From: an uncultured Porphyromonadaceae bacterium
Lineage (GTDB): Bacteria > Bacteroidota > Bacteroidia > Bacteroidales > Muribaculaceae
NCBI GenBank assembly: GCA_947175225.1
Contig: CAMWLX010000080.1
Location: 1-10,851 of the forward strand
DNA length: 10,851 bases
Reading direction: 5' to 3'
Part shown: piece after piece, positions 5,051-10,851 of the stretch
Layout: the number at the start of each line of letters is the position of its first letter
Numbering within the stretch: the first letter of the stretch is position 1
Notes under the pieces: model-generated
The model's database searches: none
The model's input: the letters and a program-made list of their open reading frames with translations, nothing else
Told to the model about the DNA's origin: nothing
Made by a program: the position numbers and the translations under genes

Positions 5051-8000
5051 ATGACAATTCAAAATTCAAAAATCTTAATTCTAAATTCTAAATTCAAAAT
5101 TCAAAATTATATCCCCTGGATTGCATTTCTATTATCGCTCATAGTCTATTGGCTTACAGTCGATCCCGGTGCTTCATATTGGGATTGTCCCGAGTATCTT
5201 ATTTCCGCTATAAAGCTTGAGATTGGTCATCCTCCTGGCAATCCGGGGTGGGCATTGACCCATCGCTTTGTATCTTGTTTTTTCCCCGGCCCTGCTGTTC
5301 AAGTCAGGGTCATTAATATGATGTCGGGAGTTTTCACAGCATTGGCAGTGATGATTCTGTGTTCGATATCAATATCGCTGATGCGTTGGATATGGCGAGG
5401 CAATGGAAAAAACGTTTGGCGCACCTTGGCTATCTCAGCCTCCTCCTTAGCTGGCTCATTATGCTTTGCATGGTCTGATTCTCCATGGTATAGTGCAGTG
5501 GAAGCAGAAGTCTACGCCATGTCGCTGTTTCTTTCAGCCCTTACAGTCTGGATGTCACTCCGTTGGGCATTTTCGTTGAGTCGGGCTGTCCGCGTGAGAT
5601 GGCTCGTGGTTTTGATGTATGTCATTGGGTTTTCATTAGGTGTGCATCAGCTCAATCTCCTTGCCCTCCCTGCCATTGCAATGGTGATAGCCTCCCGGTG
5701 TCTAAATAAGACAAAACGGAGCAATCTTCGCTTAATATTGGCTTTTATAGTGGGATGCTTACTTGTAGTGGCACTTTTAAAGGGACTTATGCCGGGATCG
5801 GTGGCGTTGGCTGAATGGGCAGATGTCATTGCTGTCAATTCATTTGGTTTCCCATATTGGTCAGGCGCATTGGCATTCTGGGGTGTGTCTCTGATAATAG
5901 TGGTAGCAATAGCAGTTTTGTCAGGAACTCGCTTTCGGGGTTTCTCTACTGCATTCTGGTGTCTGGCAGCTGTGATGGTGGGATATTCCGTGTATATTCT
6001 TATCCCTATACGCGCTTGGGCAAATCCCCCTGTCAATGAGGGTAATCCCTCAGATATATTCCGTTTCTCTGATTATCTTGACCGCCGTCAGTATGGCGAG
6101 GCTCCATTGTTCTATGGCCGTACTCCTTATAGCCGTGTGATGCGCATAGAGCGAGTCTCCGTCAATGAGCAAGGAGACACTATCCGCGACTATTCATGGA
6201 ATGCGATGAAGCTCCGCGGTCGAGATATGCGTCCATTAGTTAAGAATGGTCATATACCGACTCGCTCCGGATTCTTGACAGATTCTGACCGTAGGATTAA
6301 TGAAAAGGTTTCTTCAAGAGATTCTGCGCATGGGTATGTCGTAGCAGGATTCCGTGCACAACCTATATATACTCCGGAACTTGACATGTGGATTCCTCGC
6401 ATCTACGCTTCATCTTCAGGCGACTTGGCTGCTTATCGCGACTGGGCAGGGATGGATTCTGCCAATATGGTGCGGGTGAGGATTTCAGAGGCATTCGATT
6501 CTTTAGGCTCTCCGGTTCCTATGCGGGATATCTCCGGGAAACCAATTGAGAAATATGCTTTGCGCCCTTCTTATTTCCAATCGATGATATACATGTTCGG
6601 ATATCAGATAGGCTATATGTATCTGCGCTATCTGATGTGGAATTATTCTGGCAGGCAGAACGATGTGGCATCCACCGGGGAAATAGAACATGGCAATTTC
6701 ATAACAGGCTTTCCACCTCTGGATGATCTGATGCTCGGTCCGCAGTCTCAACTCCCTTCTGAACTTGGAGTGGAGAATGAAGGAAGAAATGTCTATTGGT
6801 GTCTCCCTTTCATATTGGGACTCATAGGTATTATATGGCTTTTCAAAGGTAGCAAAAAAGGTTTTCCCTCTGTAAAGATGCGTCAGATTGCGTGGGTATC
6901 GTTGGTGTTGTTTCTTCTGACGGGAGTGGCAATCGTATTCTATCTCAATCAGGGTCCCGGCGAGCCCCGCGAGCGTGACTATTCCTTTATGGGAAGTTTC
7001 TGGACATTCGCTCTCTGGATATGTTTCGGAATGTTGCTGATTCTGCGTTCGATGCGTCGGAATTGGGCAAGAGTGGTTGCTCTTGTAGCGGTGTGCAGTC
7101 TCCCTATTTGGATGTTAGCAGAAAATTATCGAGACCATGACCGTTCTTATCGCTCCGCTACATTTGACTATGCATCTAATCTTCTCGAGTCGCTTGATGA
7201 GGATGCCATACTCTTTGTGGATGGCGACAATTTCATATTCCCGCTTTGGTTTGCTCAGGAAGTGATGGGAGTGCGTCGCGATGTGGCTGTCATCTGTAAT
7301 GCCTATTTAGGCAGTGACTGGTATGTAAGTCAACTTATGATGCCACGCTATGGACATGACGGAGTAAGAATGACTGCCACTGAAGGGGATATAGCTCTTG
7401 GAAACTATAATGCGGTGCGTTTCCCGGGAGTCTATGCAGATACTGTCAGAGCAGTGCAGGCTCTGAGAGACCTTTATGATGATATGTCTCCGACACCATC
7501 ATTTAAAAGTCGTTGGTTAATCATGGGTAAAGACACTGCTGATTCTTGGGTATTCGATCTCCTTTCCATTCCCGGCAAGGGGGGAGGCTCCATTGCCGGT
7601 CTTCGGGAGGTAGCCGAAGTGGATATAGTGGCTACCAATGCCCTATCCCGTTATCCACGCCCTATCTACTGGCATCAGAATCTTCAGAAAAATAGGTATA
7701 TCGGCTTTTTCCCCTACACCCGGCAAGCACTTTTCACGCGAAAATTAATGCCACAAGCATCTGATTCAACCATCCTTGTCGATGAGTCGCTTGATGTGCT
7801 TCCTAAAATGCGATGGGGAGAACTCGATCGGTCCCCTTATCCCGGAGTCGATGTAGTGTCGCAAGCTTCAATTCAGCGTGCATCTCTCATTAGGTTGGCA
7901 GAATCGCTTTCCAAAGAGGGTCGCCATGACCAAGCTTTGCATGTAGCTAAGTCAGCATTGGTACGTTTCCCATCTAATGTGATTCCATTTACTATACGCC

Positions 8001-8221
8001 ATCACAATGACCGTGCATATTTCGAGGCTCGTCAGATCGCAAGGGTGCTGACAGTTTCCGGCTCTACATTAGGGGATACAGCAGCCGTCTCCCTGGCAAG
8101 GAGAATCATTGTTGAAGACAGTCTTCGCACTCAATCATTCCGCCTATATCGCCAATCACTCCCTTCCTACCGACGCTCCGCTCTCTCCCCGGATTCCCGC
8201 AACCACACCATCCAAAAATAG
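5051..8221 (+). CDS. DUF2723 / TMEM260-like GT-C membrane protein (candidate protein O-glycosyltransferase)
   Basis: A 1056-residue polytopic inner-membrane protein of the DUF2723 family. Human TMEM260 of this family is a protein O-mannosyltransferase; the bacterial role is not settled, so transfer of sugar from a lipid carrier to exported proteins is inference. Seen: a first membrane helix (about 20-37), then SYWDCPEY (42-49) and GHPPGNP (59-65), the acidic loop typical of GT-C folds; many further helices; YLNQGPGEPRERDYSF before the last membrane block; then a soluble region with LFVDGDNFIFPLWFAQEV and a helical, TPR-like C-terminus. The start is uncertain. ATG 5051 has AGGGA at 5041-5045 and gives a normal family N-terminus, but its first codons are a heptamer repeat. 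ATG 4982 overlaps the previous stop (ATGA) and would read through the hairpin. The open frame reaches back to 4931. Confidence 0.85.
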   Translation: MTIQNSKILILNSKFKIQNYIPWIAFLLSLIVYWLTVDPGASYWDCPEYLISAIKLEIGHPPGNPGWALTHRFVSCFFPGPAVQVRVINMMSGVFTALAVMILCSISISLMRWIWRGNGKNVWRTLAISASSLAGSLCFAWSDSPWYSAVEAEVYAMSLFLSALTVWMSLRWAFSLSRAVRVRWLVVLMYVIGFSLGVHQLNLLALPAIAMVIASRCLNKTKRSNLRLILAFIVGCLLVVALLKGLMPGSVALAEWADVIAVNSFGFPYWSGALAFWGVSLIIVVAIAVLSGTRFRGFSTAFWCLAAVMVGYSVYILIPIRAWANPPVNEGNPSDIFRFSDYLDRRQYGEAPLFYGRTPYSRVMRIERVSVNEQGDTIRDYSWNAMKLRGRDMRPLVKNGHIPTRSGFLTDSDRRINEKVSSRDSAHGYVVAGFRAQPIYTPELDMWIPRIYASSSGDLAAYRDWAGMDSANMVRVRISEAFDSLGSPVPMRDISGKPIEKYALRPSYFQSMIYMFGYQIGYMYLRYLMWNYSGRQNDVASTGEIEHGNFITGFPPLDDLMLGPQSQLPSELGVENEGRNVYWCLPFILGLIGIIWLFKGSKKGFPSVKMRQIAWVSLVLFLLTGVAIVFYLNQGPGEPRERDYSFMGSFWTFALWICFGMLLILRSMRRNWARVVALVAVCSLPIWMLAENYRDHDRSYRSATFDYASNLLESLDEDAILFVDGDNFIFPLWFAQEVMGVRRDVAVICNAYLGSDWYVSQLMMPRYGHDGVRMTATEGDIALGNYNAVRFPGVYADTVRAVQALRDLYDDMSPTPSFKSRWLIMGKDTADSWVFDLLSIPGKGGGSIAGLREVAEVDIVATNALSRYPRPIYWHQNLQKNRYIGFFPYTRQALFTRKLMPQASDSTILVDESLDVLPKMRWGELDRSPYPGVDVVSQASIQRASLIRLAESLSKEGRHDQALHVAKSALVRFPSNVIPFTIRHHNDRAYFEARQIARVLTVSGSTLGDTAAVSLARRIIVEDSLRTQSFRLYRQSLPSYRRSALSPDSRNHTIQK
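5060..5108 (+). repeat. Tandem heptamer array (7 units) inside the DUF2723 start region
   Basis: Seven consecutive 7-bp units run CAAAATT, CAAAAAT, CTTAATT, CTAAATT, CTAAATT, CAAAATT, CAAAATT. They are translated as Gln/Asn/Ser/Lys/Ile/Leu-rich residues 4-19, just before the first membrane helix. Gain or loss of one unit would shift the frame. The units share the AATTC core of the heptamers at 10820-10847 read on the other strand (AATTCTC). Confidence 0.8.
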
Positions 8222-8236
8222 TCCACCCCGCCCCAT

Positions 8237-8410
8237 AAACCCATTAACCTATAAACCCATAAACCTATAAACCCATAAACCTATAAACCCATAAACCCAT
8301 AAACCCATAAACCCATAAACCCATAAACCTATAAACCCATAAACCTATAAACCCATAAACCCATAAACCCATAAACCCATAAACCTATAAACCTATAAAC
8401 CTATAAACCT
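8237..8410 (+). repeat. Tandem octamer array, 21 copies of AAACCYAT
   Basis: Twenty-one complete 8-bp units (8237-8404) plus a partial AAACCT. The units are of two kinds, AAACCCAT and AAACCTAT; only the second unit departs further (TAACCTAT). The order by sixth base is C T C T C T C C C C C T C T C C C C T T T. The plus strand has no G from 8231 to 8418. The array starts 16 bp after the DUF2723 stop and ends just before the riboswitch promoter. The minus strand has GGG tracts every 8 nt in two runs of five and four. Confidence 0.95.
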
Positions 8411-8411
8411 T

Positions 8412-8431
8412 CATTTTCGCTTGCGAAAATG
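8412..8431. repeat. Perfect 20-bp palindromic hairpin overlapping the -33 region
   Basis: CATTTTCGC (8412-8420) and GCGAAAATG (8423-8431) are perfect complements around TT. The right arm and loop include the TTG (8421-8423) that serves as -33 element for the riboswitch promoter. There is no T-run after it, so it is not a standard terminator. It could be a protein-binding operator. Confidence 0.7.
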
Positions 8432-8451
8432 GAATTTATTTACTAATTTTG
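8420..8451 (+). promoter_or_regulatory. Bacteroidota promoter of the thiamine unit
   Basis: CTTG at 8420-8423 and, after 20 nt, TAATTTTG at 8444-8451, a perfect TAnnTTTG -7 box. Transcription would begin near 8458, about 25 nt before the first riboswitch stem, as expected for a leader that carries the whole aptamer. Confidence 0.75.
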
Positions 8452-8481
8452 CACCCGAATCCGAAAGGATACATATAACAT

Positions 8482-8561
8482 TTCAATTTAGGGGTGCCGA
8501 AAGGCTGAGAACAAACCCTCTGAACTTGACCCGGATAATACCGGCGTAAGAAAAATTTGAA
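8482..8561 (+). promoter_or_regulatory. TPP riboswitch (THI element)
   Basis: The conserved thiamine pyrophosphate aptamer is complete. P2 pairs AGGGGT (8490-8495) with ACCCT (8515-8519). P3 is GCC-GAAA-GGC (8496-8505), leading into the CTGAGA signature (8505-8510). P4 begins at GAACTTGA, and the P5 hairpin CCGG-ATAATA-CCGG (8531-8544) is followed by CGTAAGAAA. P1 pairs TTCAATTT (8482-8489) with AAATTTGAA (8553-8561), with one bulged A. P1 ends 3 nt before the ATG, so ligand binding should hide the ribosome landing region of the receptor mRNA. No terminator fits in the remaining space, implying translational control. Confidence 0.95.
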
Positions 8562-8564
8562 GAC

Positions 8565-10814
8565 ATGAAAAAGCCCTTTTCATGGAGTGCAGCCATCATG
8601 TGCATGGCAGCTCTCCCTGCTTCGGCAGATGATGCCGTAGCCTCGTCGCTCATAGAGAGCCTCGACAGTGTTTATACTGCTCTTGATGCAGTTGAAGTGA
8701 CGGCCAACCGTGCCGGCGTGAAGACACCGGTAGCCTTCACCAACCTAAATAGCAAGGAAATAGGAAAGAAGAATGATGGCCGAGACATCCCTTCACTCCT
8801 CGAAATGACTCCTTCCATTATTTCTACAGGGGATGCCGGCGCAGGAATCGGCTACAGCAGTCTCCGTGTGCGTGGCACCGACGGTTCGCGTATAAATATC
8901 ACGGCAAACGGAGTCCCTATCAACGACAGCGAAAGCCACAATGTATATTGGGTCAACATGCCCGACCTTGCTTCCTCACTCAATGACATTCAGATACAGC
9001 GTGGTGCCGGAACTTCTACCAATGGGGCAGGTGCATTTGGTGCTTCTATAAATATGCTGACTGATTATCCGGCTACTGAACGCTCGGCTATGGTATCCGC
9101 CTCATACGGATCCTTCAACTCTAATCGCGAGACGATCAAAGTATCATCCGGTCTCTTTGGCGACCATTGGAGTGTAGATGCTCGCATCAGCCATATCGGT
9201 TCAGATGGATATATCGACCGTGCCTTTTCTCAACTTTGGAGCTATATGGGGCAGCTTGCTTATCGCTCCGACAATACTACACTCCGTCTGCTTGCCTTCG
9301 GAGGTAAGGAACGCACATATATGGCATGGGACTACGCTTCAAAAGAAGAGATGCAGGAATATGGCCGTCGTTACAATCCTTGTGGTAGATACACCGCATC
9401 TGATGGCTCAGTGGCATTCTATCCCGACCAGTGCGACAATTTCACTCAACATCATTTCCAACTTCTTCTCAACCAATATATAGGTCAGTATGTAACTTTA
9501 AATGCAACTCTACACTATACTAAGGGTGATGGCTACTACGACCAATACAAGACCAACCGCACTCTCGAGGAATATGGACTTGAACCTTTCCTTGACGCGG
9601 AAGGTAATCTTATCAAGAAGTCAGATCTCATCCGCTTGAAATTCAACGATAATGATTTCGGAGGAGGTATGGTCAATGTAAGGTATCAGAAAGACGCATT
9701 GACTCTTGTAGCAGGAGGAGCCGCCAACTGGCATCGAGGCAATCATTTTGGAAAGGTGAAATGGGTGCGCAATTTCATCGGAGCCATCGATCCTCTTCAG
9801 GAATATTACAGCAATACTGGACGCAAGTTCGATTCCAACGTATTCTTGCGTGGAGACTATTCTTTTGGTGCTGGTTTCTCTGCTTACGCCGATCTTCAGT
9901 ACCGTCATATCGACTACTCAATTCGTGGCATCAGTGACAACTACGACTGGAATATCGATGGTATGGGGATTCTCAATTTGAAACGCAAATGGGATTTCTT
10001 CAATCCGAAACTTGGTGTTTCTTATAACGATGGTGGGCACCGTGCATATGCATCTTGGAGTGTGGCTCATAAAGAACCTACTCGCGACAATTTCACCGAC
10101 AGCGACCCTGATCATTACCCCGTTGCAGAACGTATGTTCGACTATGAAGCGGGATATTCCTACGGCACATCTCTTTTCAACATAGGTGCAGGGCTTTACT
10201 ATATGGATTATAAAGACCAGCTTGTAGTAACCGGTGAACTTTCCGACACAGGCAATGCCATCAGTGTCAATGTCCCGAAGTCTTACCGTATGGGTATAGA
10301 GCTGCAGGGCGCACTGAGACCCGTCTATTGGTTTGACTGGCAGATCAACGCGACTCTTTCGCGTAATCGTATCAAGAACTTCACTGAGTATATCTACGAA
10401 GATGAATGGACCAATCCTATTTCGATCGATTGTGGCGACACTCCGATAGCATTCTCTCCTGACTTCATTCTTCACAATGCTTTCAACTTCAATGTCAAGA
10501 ATTTTGAAGCGTCTTTGATGAGCCGCTACATATCGAGCCAATACATGAACAATGCTCGCAGCGAAGAGGCAAAACTCGATTCTTACTTTGTCTCTGATCT
10601 TGCATTGGCTTACACATTCAAGAAAATATCAGGCATGAAAGAGCTCCGTGTTGGCGTGACAGTCTACAACATCTTCAATGATAAATACTGCAACAACGGC
10701 TATGCCGGAGCCGGCTATTACCTCGAAGATGGCAAACCCGTCATCTACCGCTACGCCGGCTTCGCCGCCCAAGCCACAACCAACCTCCTCGCCACCGTAA
10801 CCCTAACCTTCTAA
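8565..10814 (+). CDS. TonB-dependent outer-membrane receptor, probably for thiamine
   Basis: A 749-residue outer-membrane beta-barrel transporter powered by TonB-ExbBD. Its gene directly follows a TPP riboswitch, so thiamine or a thiamine phosphate is the likely substrate, as for the riboswitch-linked thiamine receptors known in Bacteroides. Seen: a signal peptide (1-21, cut after ASA), a TonB-box-like LDAVEVTANR (40-49), a plug domain (about 55-165) with YSSLRVRGTDGSRINITANG and GVPINDSESHNVYWVNMPDL, then a barrel of amphipathic strands ending in VTLTF with the terminal Phe of outer-membrane proteins. It lacks the N-terminal carboxypeptidase-like extension of SusC proteins. Two cysteines, C273 and C290, sit in one early barrel loop and could form a disulfide. 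A PnuT-type transporter and a thiamine kinase gene often follow in this phylum, but they would lie beyond the window. Confidence 0.93.
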   Translation: MKKPFSWSAAIMCMAALPASADDAVASSLIESLDSVYTALDAVEVTANRAGVKTPVAFTNLNSKEIGKKNDGRDIPSLLEMTPSIISTGDAGAGIGYSSLRVRGTDGSRINITANGVPINDSESHNVYWVNMPDLASSLNDIQIQRGAGTSTNGAGAFGASINMLTDYPATERSAMVSASYGSFNSNRETIKVSSGLFGDHWSVDARISHIGSDGYIDRAFSQLWSYMGQLAYRSDNTTLRLLAFGGKERTYMAWDYASKEEMQEYGRRYNPCGRYTASDGSVAFYPDQCDNFTQHHFQLLLNQYIGQYVTLNATLHYTKGDGYYDQYKTNRTLEEYGLEPFLDAEGNLIKKSDLIRLKFNDNDFGGGMVNVRYQKDALTLVAGGAANWHRGNHFGKVKWVRNFIGAIDPLQEYYSNTGRKFDSNVFLRGDYSFGAGFSAYADLQYRHIDYSIRGISDNYDWNIDGMGILNLKRKWDFFNPKLGVSYNDGGHRAYASWSVAHKEPTRDNFTDSDPDHYPVAERMFDYEAGYSYGTSLFNIGAGLYYMDYKDQLVVTGELSDTGNAISVNVPKSYRMGIELQGALRPVYWFDWQINATLSRNRIKNFTEYIYEDEWTNPISIDCGDTPIAFSPDFILHNAFNFNVKNFEASLMSRYISSQYMNNARSEEAKLDSYFVSDLALAYTFKKISGMKELRVGVTVYNIFNDKYCNNGYAGAGYYLEDGKPVIYRYAGFAAQATTNLLATVTLTF

Positions 10815-10819
10815 TAATG

Positions 10820-10847
10820 GAGAATTGAGAATTGAGAATTGAGAATT
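10820..10847 (+). repeat. Four tandem GAGAATT heptamers after the receptor gene
   Basis: Four exact copies of GAGAATT begin 5 bp after the receptor stop codon; the sequence then reads ATTC to the window end, so the array may continue or change unit. The reverse strand reads AATTCTC, the same heptamer class as the array at 5060-5108. No function is evident. Confidence 0.85.
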
Positions 10848-10851
10848 ATTC

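Noticed and set aside
8237..8410. CRISPR-like array
   Set aside because: The 8-bp units run back to back with no unique spacers and no cas genes nearby; it is a simple tandem repeat.
9918..10541. Minus-strand open frame of about 200 codons inside the TonB receptor
   Set aside because: The receptor reading has clear family motifs through this part; the antisense frame has no recognisable features.

Overview
The window looks like a chromosomal segment of a gut Bacteroidales bacterium, possibly Muribaculaceae-like; the family guess is inference. The support is Bacteroidota-type promoters (a -33 TTG/TTTG, a 20-nt spacer, then a -7 box close to TAnnTTTG) in front of three units, a DUF2723 membrane protein of the kind common in this phylum, a TPP-riboswitch-controlled TonB-dependent receptor, and AATTC-type heptamer repeats between genes. 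Nothing points to a phage, plasmid or transposase gene.

Layout. At 15-1369 an ECF sigma factor gene with its own promoter is followed by a four-helix membrane protein of unknown function. The gap between them holds a small MITE-like element: 15-bp perfect inverted repeats bounded by an 11-bp direct repeat. A PAP2-type phosphatase with a signal peptide lies on the minus strand (1399-1986). It is divergent from the most interesting unit, 2035-4985. That unit has a clear promoter followed by a steroid 5-alpha-reductase (SRD5A family), an Old Yellow Enzyme-like flavin reductase overlapping it by 7 bp, and a short-chain dehydrogenase. This gene set matches the reported 5AR / 5BR / 3beta-HSDH sets by which gut Bacteroidota turn 3-oxo-bile acids into 3-oxo-delta4, then 5alpha (allo), then 3beta-hydroxy (isoallo) forms. 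A 1056-residue DUF2723/TMEM260-like GT-C membrane protein follows (5051-8221), probably read from the same transcript.

The 343-bp gap at 8222-8564 is packed. It holds 21 copies of an 8-bp repeat (AAACCYAT) with no G on the plus strand, a perfect 20-bp palindrome, a promoter, and a TPP riboswitch whose closing stem ends 3 nt before the start codon of a TonB-dependent receptor (8565-10814). That receptor is very probably a thiamine importer and the first gene of a thiamine unit that continues beyond the window. The last bases are four GAGAATT heptamers.

Taken together, the window carries a candidate bile-acid/steroid stereo-inversion operon next to surface glycosylation and vitamin uptake genes. 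The second-look items are unusual residues in the flavin enzyme and the dehydrogenase, the very close match of the reductase to mammalian 5-alpha-reductases, the repeat-invaded start of the DUF2723 gene, and the G-free octamer array.
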